The position numbers and the translations under genes are program-made. A stretch of 64,000 nucleotides of DNA from Thalassovita sp. (GTDB taxonomy: Bacteria; Pseudomonadota; Alphaproteobacteria; Rhodobacterales; Rhodobacteraceae), in contig JARGPB010000011.1 in the NCBI GenBank assembly GCA_029212905.1, forward strand, positions 1 through 64,000, given 5' to 3'. This document shows, piece by piece, positions 37,031 through 45,182 of the stretch (position 1 is the stretch's first letter; every line of letters starts with the position of its first letter). The notes under the pieces were generated by a model. It did not search any database. It was not told the origin of the DNA and was given only the letters and a program-made list of their open reading frames with translations.

Positions 37031-38270
37031 AGAACCGCCCGGGCGCAAAAGGCGCAAGGTCGATGTTGGGCGCTTGCCCCATGGCCAGTTGCGCCAACAA
37101 ACGCCCGGTTTTCGGCCCGCCCGTCAGGCCGACATGATGGTGCCCAAAGCCCATGAAAGCCCCTTTGACACCCGGCACCTCGCCAATCATCGGCAAGGAA
37201 TCCGGCAGCACAGGGCGATGTCCCATCCACTCGGTCCGCTCGTCCCAGCTCAGTCCCGGCATCGCCGCCCGGATCGACCGCATAAGCAATTCGAATGGCG
37301 CGCGCGACGGTGGTGCTTGCAACCCTCCGAATTCAACGACCCCAGCCAGCCGCAAACGCCCCTCCATCGGCGTGACCACAAACTGCCCGGCGTTCACCAG
37401 GATCGGCGCGCGCGGCATCGCCGAGGGGTTCCACAGCTCGATATGATACCCGCGTTCTGATTCCACCGGGGCCTTGACCCCCAGTTTCCGGCTCAGCTCG
37501 CCGCTCCAGGCGCCCGTGGTGATGACAGCCGCATCGCAGGCCAGCGTTTCGCCATCGACCCGCAGCCCCGTTACCTGACCATTGTCGCTCAGAACATCAG
37601 TGACATCCGCTTGCAGAACCCGGCCGCCGTTCGCCTCGATATGGGCAGCCAATGATTTGACATAAGCGCCCGGATCCGTGATCCGCCCATGATTGGCAAA
37701 GGACGCGCCGAACCCCAGCTCTCCGGTCAAAGCAGGATCATAGGCCCGCAGATCATCGCCTTCCATCTCGGTCCAGCTGAACCCATTTTCGCGTTTCAGA
37801 TCATAGGTATAGGCATCCGCCGCGAAATCGGCGCGGTCCTTGTAAACATAAATGAAATCGCAGGGTTTGACATAGGTTTCGGCCGCGGTGCCGCTGGCCA
37901 GGGCCTGGTGGTCCGCCAGGCTATCCCCCACCAGCGAGGTCAGCGCCTTCGCAGTGGCGCGGGCGTCCTTGTCATTGGCGCGCGCAATATAGCGCATCAG
38001 CCAGGGCGCCAGCTTCGGCAGATAACCCCATTTCACGAACAAAGGCTTGGACGGATTCAACAGATATGACGGCGCTTGCGCCAACAGCCCCGGCACAGGG
38101 ACCGGCACCACAGCACAAGAGGCCAGAACCCCTCCGTTCCCAAAAGACGCCCCTTCGGCCGGCCCCAACCGGTCGATCAGCGTCACTCGCATTCCGGCGC
38201 GTTGCGCCCAAACGGCAGTGGCGGTGCCGACGATACCGGCCCCGACAATCGCAATGTGTTGTTGGGTCAT
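37029..38270 (-). CDS. D-amino-acid dehydrogenase-like FAD oxidoreductase
   Basis: 413 residues, DadA/DAO family. The N-terminal FAD-binding fold has GxGxxG in HIAIVGAGIVGTATA, followed by GASFGNGGVLA and a C-terminal GFGHHHVGLTGGPKTGRLLA segment that closes the FAD site. It probably deaminates D-amino acids and passes electrons to the respiratory chain; the exact substrate is not determined. Convergent with truA. Confidence 0.85.
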   Translation of the reverse strand: MTQQHIAIVGAGIVGTATAVWAQRAGMRVTLIDRLGPAEGASFGNGGVLASCAVVPVPVPGLLAQAPSYLLNPSKPLFVKWGYLPKLAPWLMRYIARANDKDARATAKALTSLVGDSLADHQALASGTAAETYVKPCDFIYVYKDRADFAADAYTYDLKRENGFSWTEMEGDDLRAYDPALTGELGFGASFANHGRITDPGAYVKSLAAHIEANGGRVLQADVTDVLSDNGQVTGLRVDGETLACDAAVITTGAWSGELSRKLGVKAPVESERGYHIELWNPSAMPRAPILVNAGQFVVTPMEGRLRLAGVVEFGGLQAPPSRAPFELLMRSIRAAMPGLSWDERTEWMGHRPVLPDSLPMIGEVPGVKGAFMGFGHHHVGLTGGPKTGRLLAQLAMGQAPNIDLAPFAPGRF

Positions 38271-38446
38271 GTGTGCGTTTCCCTCGCCTGCATGGCCTCC
38301 ATATGATGGCCGCGCAGAAAGAGAAAGCCAAGCCCCGTGGAAATACGGGAAATCATGACAATACTTGTCAGCAAAAGACGATTCCTATTCAGGCGCAACA
38401 GGTGTAAGTTTCAGCACATCAAAGATTCCGAAAGGCCGACATCGTC

Positions 38447-39094
38447 ATGAAATCCCTTGCTTTCGCCCTTGCGCTTTCTCTTGTCACGTCTGTGTCCGCC
38501 CAGGCCCAGACCTCGACGGTGCAGCGCCTGACCATGGCTCTGGATTTGTTTGACTACGGGCTTGCCCAGGCCGACCCCGTTTTGGTGCTGAGCGCGGCCA
38601 AAATCACCGCCGCCGTCTATGTCAAGGATGTCACCCGCCAGGTTGAAACCCGCCCGGGCGCCACCCCCGCACAGGACAGCGCCGACCCGTCCGACCCACA
38701 AATCGTTTCCGCCAAAGACATGTTCAGCATCGCCTACGAGCTGGCCGAGGGCGATCCCTATCTGCAAGGCATGATCGAGGACGCCGCAAGCGAAGGCAGC
38801 CGCGGTCAGGTCGGCGGGGCCTCCCGCACGCTGAATCGGCTGCAAGCAGGCTATGTCGATATGGTCCGTATCGAATTCGAGGGCGGCACCCTGGCCGAAC
38901 TGGCCATTCTGGGCGACGATGGCGCCAATCTGGATCTCAGGATCGTCGATGCCAAAGGCAAAACGATCTGCGCCGAACAAGGCAATTCGGACAAGCTCTA
39001 TTGCGCCTGGACCCCGGCCGAGGACGGCGTCTTCTTTGCAGAAATCGAAAATGTCAGCGGCTCGCGCAACAGCTATTACGTACTGACGAACTAA
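38447..39094 (+). CDS. Secreted PPC-like domain protein A (paralogue of protein B)
   Basis: 215 residues. A signal peptide (MKSLAFALALSLVTSVSAQA) precedes a helical region (about 25-115) and a C-terminal beta domain (about 130-215) whose pattern NLDLRIVDAKG...YCAWTP...Y-Y-VLTN resembles the bacterial pre-peptidase C-terminal (PPC) fold; this assignment is inference. Cys175 and Cys186 could form a disulfide. It is a paralogue of the gene at 52389-53036: same length, DAKG at 168-171 and both cysteines at identical positions. AAAGG lies about 12 nt before the ATG. A 121-residue gene follows. Confidence 0.82.
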   Translation: MKSLAFALALSLVTSVSAQAQTSTVQRLTMALDLFDYGLAQADPVLVLSAAKITAAVYVKDVTRQVETRPGATPAQDSADPSDPQIVSAKDMFSIAYELAEGDPYLQGMIEDAASEGSRGQVGGASRTLNRLQAGYVDMVRIEFEGGTLAELAILGDDGANLDLRIVDAKGKTICAEQGNSDKLYCAWTPAEDGVFFAEIENVSGSRNSYYVLTN

Positions 39095-39220
39095 GGCCCT
39101 GCCCGGTTCCAGGGCATCTGAGGCGGGCATCCGGCCCTCAGGGCCAAACCATCACAGATTGAATTGACAGGTTCGCTCTGCACGGGAAAACTCTTTTCAT
39201 TTCGCAAAAGGAGTTTCCTA

Positions 39221-39586
39221 ATGATCACCCCAATTGATGTCTGGGCCCCGATGTTCCGCGCCCCGTTTTCCGGCGACGTCACCCAGGAAATCGCCCCGCA
39301 GGTTCTGTCCCCGTCCATTCAGGGCGTCCCCGAGATCGAACACAAGGTCCAGACCGAGGTCGCCAGCTTCGGTAAGCAACTGGGTAAGATCCTCGAGGCC
39401 CTGCACAGCCTGTCCGTCGCCACCGACACCCCCCTGCCTGAAATCGAGGCCCTCATCCAAGGGATCGAGGACGTCAAAGACCAAAGCCAGGCCGATTACC
39501 GCGCCCAAGCCGAGGCCGCCCTGAACCGGCTCAGGGCCGTGGACAAGGACGGCTGGCGCGATCTGCTGGAAACAACGCGCGACTAG
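39221..39586 (+). CDS. Small soluble protein, unknown, next to protein A
   Basis: 121 residues, no signal peptide, predicted mostly helical and acidic. Start MITPIDVWAPMF at 39221 is fixed by AAAAGGAG 8-9 nt upstream. It follows the protein A gene by 126 bp on the same strand and ends 10 bp before the left terminal repeat of the mobile element. I recognise no family. Its codon use looks like the host rather than the element. Confidence 0.7.
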   Translation: MITPIDVWAPMFRAPFSGDVTQEIAPQVLSPSIQGVPEIEHKVQTEVASFGKQLGKILEALHSLSVATDTPLPEIEALIQGIEDVKDQSQADYRAQAEAALNRLRAVDKDGWRDLLETTRD

Positions 39587-39596
39587 CCCCCAAACA

Positions 39597-39643
39597 AAAA
39601 CCCCCGCACCATTGGCTGGCGCATTCCGGGTTTGGGGACATAA
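39597..39643 (+). repeat. Left terminal inverted repeat
   Basis: Starts AAAACCCCCG and contains GGCGCATTCCGG. It aligns without gaps to the reverse complement of 44014-44060. Outside, the flanks (CCCAAACA on the left; CTGCCGTC on the right) show no shared direct repeat. Confidence 0.8.
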
Positions 39644-39644
39644 G

Positions 39645-39677
39645 GATGCCCTCCAACAAAAAAAGTTGGAGGGCATC
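39645..39677. repeat. Left end hairpin of the element (13-bp stem, A7 loop)
   Basis: GATGCCCTCCAAC (39645-39657) and its exact reverse complement (39665-39677) flank seven A residues. It lies 1 nt inside the left repeat. It may be a terminator shielding the element or a structural end feature. Confidence 0.75.
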
Positions 39678-39785
39678 TATGCTTTGTAAACATCTGTTGG
39701 GAAAGCCCTTGTTGCCAACGCTTCCCGAAGCTTAAGGAACGCCTATATACATTTGGACGAAAAGTGATCGAATTAGTGAGAATCT

Positions 39786-41684
39786 ATGCAACCGGCCATT
39801 TCCATTGATTACCATCAACCAGCCTTTGAACTACTCCATCACAAATTCCGAGATAAGCTTCGAGTAGCGCTTCATGAGTCGCCGAGAAATGTGCGCCAGA
39901 AATACATGCTTGAAAACCTACCTGTCGGCCTTCCTCTGAACGCCGATCAGGGTTGGGAAGTTGGGCGAAAGCTACTTGACGTTCTGGAAAAAGCTGTTGC
40001 TGCACGCTTGTCTCAGCGTGACCCAATTTATTGGTTGCATATCTACCGCCGCATTGGGGTGATGCTCTCAGGAGATCACGAAAACAAGACAGATCCGCTA
40101 ACCACAGCGCTCGTGCGGAGAATGGTGGAGCTCGCCATTTTTAGATATGGAAATGAAGACGCCAAAAACGAGCTATGGCCTTCGAAATCGGTTTCTCGGC
40201 GCTTAGTCTTAGGTGGCTGGTTTGAAAAAGCGATCAAGCACTTTCACAAAGGCGACAGGCGCGAATTGAGAACGCTGTTTCAGACCTGGACTGATCAGCT
40301 CAAAGGGAGTTCTTCCCTGGTCATCAAGGACTTTGGTATATCCGATCTCGAAACGATCTACTTCGTGGAAGGTATCTGCTACCAATATTGGCGCGTATCC
40401 GCCTTGCTTCGGAGTTTGGGCAAGGGTGCGACTATCATTCTCGATCAAAACGGCGATTGGACCTATCAAGATGACAAAGATCTTGATGAGCTGATCAATC
40501 ACTACGACTCCAGGATCGAGTTCGAAGACACCAATTCTCTCCTTGCCGGGGTATGGCTCAAGGATATGAGATCTACTGGTGAAAGTCTGGCGGATCTAAC
40601 GTCGTTCCAAGACACGATTGTTGTGCCAAATTACAATGTCAGGAGGGCGAAGCTGGAACAAGTGATTCCATTCCCTTCATTCAATCTGGCCCCTGGTTCT
40701 TTAACCAATTTTCTTCCTGCAGAGCTAAACCTAAAAGCGTTCCGAGACGCAACGGAATTCTTGGACGAGGGTTTTGAAAGAAAACATGGATTTTCACTCT
40801 CGGACTTAGCCAGCATTCTATCCGCGCTTTCTTCGACGATGTCCCTACCCGAGTGGATTCTATTGGTTGAGGATGAAGATGAGCGCCACAGGCTGCTTTC
40901 CAACAATTTCCTTCAATCTCTAAAAAGAGGTTATTCGATCAGCCCCTCCTATGAGGATTTTGTCGAGAGAATTGAACGTCGATTAGATCTAATCGGTTTT
41001 TCAGGCCTGTGTGGGGATAAAATCCAGAAAACACTGGATTTCATTACTCTAAACCCAAAGAAGAAATCAATGATTTCACTTTGGTCTGGCGGGCCGAGGC
41101 CACTCATAATTCAAACTCCCAAGGTGATTTTGTTCGACCCAGTTGGAATGTATGACTTCCTCCGCACTCTATTCGTCGGTATCCGAGACTCGCGAAACCT
41201 ACGAGGGTTCAGCTTCGAAGATCAGGTGCGGACAGATCTGGAAGAGGTTGGGTATGATGTCATCTGTGGTGAAAAGAAAAACAATGCTGGTGAAAAGCGG
41301 GAGATAGATGCTGCCGTTTTGCAGGGGGACACTCTTTTTCTTTTTGAGTGCTTTTCTGCTGAGAGACCGTTGGACTTTGAGTTGAGTAAACCAAGTGTTT
41401 TGTATGACACTCAAAAAACAAAAGAAGGTAAAACAAAAATCGTGCCAGGGAGAAATTCGCGGCTTGCAGAAAAGCTGGACCAAGTTGAAACACTCAAGAA
41501 TTTCTTCTCTTCCCATCCCGTCGGACGCAATTACGATTTTTCCACCGTTCGCCGAATTGAGCATTTCGTGGTGTCGCCGTTTGTCGAATGGATTTGGGGA
41601 AAGGAAGAGAGGCTCTGGTTCGAGCCGAGTATACCCAGGATTATTAACCCTTCCGAAATACACTTGGTTCTGGACCAAGGATGA
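39786..41684 (+). CDS. Large cargo protein with degenerate PD-(D/E)XK nuclease-like C-terminus
   Basis: 632 residues, soluble, unknown N-terminal two thirds. The C-terminal region (about 473-590) has the layout of Mrr/NERD-type restriction-endonuclease folds: E478 (FSFEDQVRTDLEE), D508 in REIDAAV, and E521 in LFLFECFS. The lysine expected two residues after E521 (ExK) is Phe523, so catalysis is doubtful or uses another lysine. The gene is AT-rich next to host genes. It may be a defence gene carried by the element or a transposition partner. Start ATG at 39786 has only a weak GAGA site. Confidence 0.7.
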   Translation: MQPAISIDYHQPAFELLHHKFRDKLRVALHESPRNVRQKYMLENLPVGLPLNADQGWEVGRKLLDVLEKAVAARLSQRDPIYWLHIYRRIGVMLSGDHENKTDPLTTALVRRMVELAIFRYGNEDAKNELWPSKSVSRRLVLGGWFEKAIKHFHKGDRRELRTLFQTWTDQLKGSSSLVIKDFGISDLETIYFVEGICYQYWRVSALLRSLGKGATIILDQNGDWTYQDDKDLDELINHYDSRIEFEDTNSLLAGVWLKDMRSTGESLADLTSFQDTIVVPNYNVRRAKLEQVIPFPSFNLAPGSLTNFLPAELNLKAFRDATEFLDEGFERKHGFSLSDLASILSALSSTMSLPEWILLVEDEDERHRLLSNNFLQSLKRGYSISPSYEDFVERIERRLDLIGFSGLCGDKIQKTLDFITLNPKKKSMISLWSGGPRPLIIQTPKVILFDPVGMYDFLRTLFVGIRDSRNLRGFSFEDQVRTDLEEVGYDVICGEKKNNAGEKREIDAAVLQGDTLFLFECFSAERPLDFELSKPSVLYDTQKTKEGKTKIVPGRNSRLAEKLDQVETLKNFFSSHPVGRNYDFSTVRRIEHFVVSPFVEWIWGKEERLWFEPSIPRIINPSEIHLVLDQG

Positions 41685-41690
41685 CACTGA

Positions 41691-43748
41691 TCACCGTGCC
41701 TCGAACTTCTTCCAAAGAGGCGTCCCATGATACAGCCATGGCCTATAAAGGATGCGCCGTGGATCGGGGGTTGCGCGAGTAGTTGATGTCATCCTGCGTG
41801 CATCTGCCCCCAAGCGTATCGCGGGTGTGCTTTGGATCGGTGCCAGCTTTCTTTGCTTGGGTGCTTTGACTTTCACTTTTGACCCAGGGCGACGGATTGA
41901 CTGCGTCCCGCTTGATACCGCGACCTGATTGGAATTCTTTGCAGAGGCACTCGAATAGGGGCGTTCTTCGAACCAGTTGTAGTAGATGCGATAGATGTTC
42001 AGGAATGCCACCAAGACCGCGGGATTGAATGTGGCGCCGTTGATGTAGCTTGGGCCATTTCGTGCGGATCTTCCTCCAGCCCGTTTGGTGGGGCTCACCC
42101 GCTCGCGGAGGGAGTTCATGAAGCTGGAAACCGGATGGATGGTCGCCTTGATATATCGGCGAGCAAGCGCATCGCAGAGAACTGGATCCGTGGGCATTGC
42201 GTGGAATGCACTACGCTTTAACTTCTGTCGGTATTTCTTGCGAAGGACAGGAAAGCCGACAACCTTCCGCGTCTCCCCATGGATTTCCACGCCAGACCTG
42301 ACCCATAGCTTGGGAAACTGCGCAGACCGGAAATTGGTGATTGGGAATGGTGTCATATTGCCATGAGCATCCTGCTTGAAAGCCGGGGACATAGTGCCAG
42401 CGCAAAACTGAGACAAAAGTGCGTAGTCGGATGTTTGTGTCTGGGACGATGCATTTGCTCGGGTCTTGAATGCATCGAAAACCGTTTTGAATGCGGTTGC
42501 TCTACGCGCGTTTTCGGCTTCTGAGGCATTTTTATCGAAGATCATGACATGCCATTCGAAGCGGTTTTCTTCGATCCAGTCGCGGAAAACATGCGGCACG
42601 ACCCGAACCATTGATGCTTCTTGCTCACCGACGATTGTCAGGCGCTTAGCCGGCAGTAGATCACGAATACATGCGAGGTAGGCGGCCTTTGTGTATGTGG
42701 GCTTCACGACAGATCCATTGAAACTCCCACGGGAATCGCGGTCTGTTTCCTGGAAGCTGAAATATCCATTGCGCAAAGTGTTGATGATTTTCCGATGCTC
42801 TTTTGCATTGGCAATCTCATCTTGGGCATCCTGTGGAAGTTGGGCCAGCCCATGGGCTGAATATGCCTTGTCGATCCTTTGACTGAAGACACGCCAATGA
42901 CTTTCAGCACTGGCAAACAGTGCGGCTTCTTCGAAGCGCCCCGTTGGTCTTTGGAAATGCATTGATGGAACGGTAAAACTGTTCCCCGATTTCTGTGCAT
43001 AGGCCTGTCGCACATTGGTGGGCATCAGTTGGTCGTCCAGGTAATTCTCCTGAACTGCTTGAACTGGATCGACCGTTGTGTCGAAGTTTGCATCTATGCG
43101 AAACACATAGCCTGTGTCGATATCGGCACTGACGGAGCACTGCAAAGGTGTCAGGCGTCGATCGGAGCGGCTTTCCCAATTGACGCTGATCACAACATCA
43201 TCATGGGCAATTCGCATATGAGGATGGCCACCCTGTGCTTCGGTCTTATCTATCCATTCTTTCAGTTTCGCCCGCTCAAACGCCAATAGGGTTTTTTCCA
43301 GCCAGAATATCCTGTTGTAGACTCGCTCAACCCCGCATTTTTTGCCTGTGTCTGGATCTGCCAGCAGCTTCCGCAATGCGGTGATGCTGGCACCATTGAC
43401 CAAGGCCCGCAGTAGCCTGACATTGTCATGCATTTTCTCTTGCTGTTGGTGATCCAGGGACACCGTGAAACGTGCGCCAGCCTTGCCCTTGCAAGGCTTG
43501 TGAATAACCCGGAACCCAGCTGGCTTTGCTTTCCGCCCGTTCTTTCCAGCTGGAATCTTTCCATGAGTTCCATTGAAGATAAAGTCGCCTGGTTGATCGA
43601 GGTATCTTGCGCCACAGTGGCCGCAAACTGGCCCTTCCAGAAGCCCGTTTTGAGTGATCAGCCGGTCGAGCTCAGCCTCAAAATGCTTGTTTGAAAGAAC
43701 ATTGAAAGACACATCGCAGTCGTGATTGCCCTGCTGGTGATGGCACAC
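41691..43748 (-). CDS. Zinc-finger transposase-like protein
   Basis: About 685 residues. N-terminal cysteine/histidine pairs (CHHQQGNHDC, then CGHC at 42-45 and KPCKGK at about 86) form a likely zinc domain, followed by a helix-turn-helix-like ALVNGASITALRKLL. The central region could be an RNase H-like fold (VVISVNWESRSD, then SVSADIDTGYVFRID). The C-terminus has LNIYRIYYNWFEERPY as in DDE transposases. Start GTG at 43748 is chosen over GTG at 43769 because of GGGAAG upstream. The exact IS family and full catalytic triad are not established. Confidence 0.65.
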   Translation of the reverse strand: MCHHQQGNHDCDVSFNVLSNKHFEAELDRLITQNGLLEGPVCGHCGARYLDQPGDFIFNGTHGKIPAGKNGRKAKPAGFRVIHKPCKGKAGARFTVSLDHQQQEKMHDNVRLLRALVNGASITALRKLLADPDTGKKCGVERVYNRIFWLEKTLLAFERAKLKEWIDKTEAQGGHPHMRIAHDDVVISVNWESRSDRRLTPLQCSVSADIDTGYVFRIDANFDTTVDPVQAVQENYLDDQLMPTNVRQAYAQKSGNSFTVPSMHFQRPTGRFEEAALFASAESHWRVFSQRIDKAYSAHGLAQLPQDAQDEIANAKEHRKIINTLRNGYFSFQETDRDSRGSFNGSVVKPTYTKAAYLACIRDLLPAKRLTIVGEQEASMVRVVPHVFRDWIEENRFEWHVMIFDKNASEAENARRATAFKTVFDAFKTRANASSQTQTSDYALLSQFCAGTMSPAFKQDAHGNMTPFPITNFRSAQFPKLWVRSGVEIHGETRKVVGFPVLRKKYRQKLKRSAFHAMPTDPVLCDALARRYIKATIHPVSSFMNSLRERVSPTKRAGGRSARNGPSYINGATFNPAVLVAFLNIYRIYYNWFEERPYSSASAKNSNQVAVSSGTQSIRRPGSKVKVKAPKQRKLAPIQSTPAIRLGADARRMTSTTRATPDPRRILYRPWLYHGTPLWKKFEAR

Positions 43749-43977
43749 CGAGTCTTCCCGTCCTCCCACTGATGAGGATCATTTGAATATTCGAGGGCTG
43801 TCGAGACAACCTTTCGTTCTGTTTCGTTTGTTCAAGTCGCCCTCCGCCAGGCAGTGCTCATATTGGCCAAAACCTCCAAAACCGAAGACTTCAGCCCATT
43901 ATTTAGAAAAGTGTGGCTCCGGGACTTTTCTCCCAGGCTATGGAAAATCTGCTATCAGAAAAAGTTATTCAATATCA

Positions 43978-44009
43978 AACGCCTGCCGAGGGGAAGCTCG
44001 GCAGGCGTT
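43978..44009. repeat. Right end hairpin of the element (13-bp stem)
   Basis: A 13-bp perfect stem (43978-43990 with 43997-44009) around a 6-nt GGGAAG loop, followed on the plus strand by TTGCTTTT. It sits 4 nt inside the right repeat, the mirror position of the left hairpin. The sequence differs from the left one but stem length is the same. It may double as a rho-independent terminator for outward transcription. Confidence 0.75.
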
Positions 44010-44013
44010 GCTT

Positions 44014-44060
44014 TTGTGTCCCAAAATCCGGAATGCGCCAACCATTGGCACGGGGGTTTT
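44014..44060 (-). repeat. Right terminal inverted repeat
   Basis: Reverse complement begins AAAACCCCCG and contains GGCGCATTCCGG; see the left repeat at 39597-39643. It ends 18 bp from the stop codon of the trypsin-like gene. Confidence 0.8.
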
Positions 44061-44078
44061 CTGCCGTCTCAGCCCAGA

Positions 44079-45134
44079 TCAGTTCTGGCTGATCGTTTGC
44101 TCCAACCACGGCAGGAACTGCGACACCTTCGTGTAAGCCGAGAAGATTGCGTTTTCCGCGCAGGTCTTGTTCGGGCCGGCCGACAGACCCCAGCTGACGA
44201 TCCCAGCCTGAATATACGATCCGTCCTGCAACGGCACCACCAGCGGGCCACCGCTGTCACCCTGACACGAGGTCTTGCCACCCTCGAACGAACCCGAGCA
44301 GATCATGTTTTCCGTCAACGGCAGGGGCGCGCGTTTCACCAGCTCCTCCCAGGCCTTCTGCATGTCGTTATTCGACAGACGGAAGATCGAGGCCGCCTGC
44401 ACGAACGCCTGGCTGGCCGGTTTGGCGCGGGCCTTCATCAGGGCCTCGTTACACATATCGCGCGACATCATCTGGATCTCGGCCTGATACATCTTGTCGG
44501 GATGCCGACCGCCATTCACCAGCCCCCAGCCCGTCACCACGGTCGGGACGCCCGCCTGGTCCAGAACATCACCGAAATCGGCGTCCGGCACCTTGATCGT
44601 GCGATAGTTGGCGTTGGGTTTGCGCGCCAGTTTGATCAGCGCAACATCGCCGTCCCACCCGTTCGGGTTATAGCTGGGGAAACGGAAAATTCCGGCCACA
44701 GGTACCAGATCCCCCTGCCCCGGTGCGATCGTGTTCGTCCCCACAAGGATATTCACCTGGCTGGGGTGAAGATCGAAATACTTGCCGTTCTTGTCCTTGT
44801 GATGGATGCAATGCGCGGCCGTCAGCACCCACTGATCCAGAATGATCGACCCGCCGCAGAAATGCGAATCCGGGGCGACCGGATAGCCCGCGATCATCAG
44901 GCCGACCTGCCAGGGCCAGGCGCCATTCGCGGCCAGCTCGCCGCCGATCACCTTCGACCCACTGTCGTCCTTGGCCATTTTCTCGGCCCGCTCGGCTTTG
45001 CGTTTGCTGCCCGCGAAATCAAACGGCGAGGCATTCTCGGCTTCGACTTGCGGCAGCTCCATGTCCTGTGCGATCGCGGGCGCTGAAACAAGCGCTGCCG
45101 CCACCACCAGAGAGGTCAATTTAAAGGCTTTCAT
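44079..45134 (-). CDS. Secreted trypsin-fold (S1A) serine protease zymogen
   Basis: 351 residues. The signal peptide ends at AIAQ (about 22). A charged propeptide (about 23-61) ends at Lys61, followed by VIGG, the classical activation site where the new N-terminus inserts. Catalytic triad: H108 (LTAAHC), D163 (GDVALIKL), S294 (CQGDSGGP). The residue at the S1 position, six before the serine, is Thr288 and not Asp, so it is not expected to be trypsin-like in preference. AAGGA lies about 8 nt before the ATG. It is the last gene of the six-gene minus-strand run. Confidence 0.9.
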   Translation of the reverse strand: MKAFKLTSLVVAAALVSAPAIAQDMELPQVEAENASPFDFAGSKRKAERAEKMAKDDSGSKVIGGELAANGAWPWQVGLMIAGYPVAPDSHFCGGSIILDQWVLTAAHCIHHKDKNGKYFDLHPSQVNILVGTNTIAPGQGDLVPVAGIFRFPSYNPNGWDGDVALIKLARKPNANYRTIKVPDADFGDVLDQAGVPTVVTGWGLVNGGRHPDKMYQAEIQMMSRDMCNEALMKARAKPASQAFVQAASIFRLSNNDMQKAWEELVKRAPLPLTENMICSGSFEGGKTSCQGDSGGPLVVPLQDGSYIQAGIVSWGLSAGPNKTCAENAIFSAYTKVSQFLPWLEQTISQN

Positions 45135-45182
45135 CTGAGGTCCTTTCGTGAAGTGTGGTTTAAAATTAATTGGTTAGAGGGT

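Larger units (their letters stand above)
39597..44060. mobile_element. Putative transposon with 47-bp TIRs, end hairpins and two convergent genes
   Basis: The element is bounded by imperfect inverted repeats (39597-39643 and 44014-44060) with about 39 of 47 positions matching. The repeat similarity stops abruptly at AAAACCCCCG at both outer ends. A 13-bp-stem hairpin lies just inside each. Interior DNA is visibly AT-richer than the flanks. It holds a 632-residue cargo protein and a transposase-like gene, convergent with 6 bp between them. It sits between two convergent host genes, 10 bp after one stop and 18 bp before the other. No clear target duplication is visible. Confidence 0.75.

Noticed and set aside
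39597..44060. Target-site duplication next to the terminal repeats
   Set aside because: The 5-10 bp outside each repeat do not match, so none is claimed.
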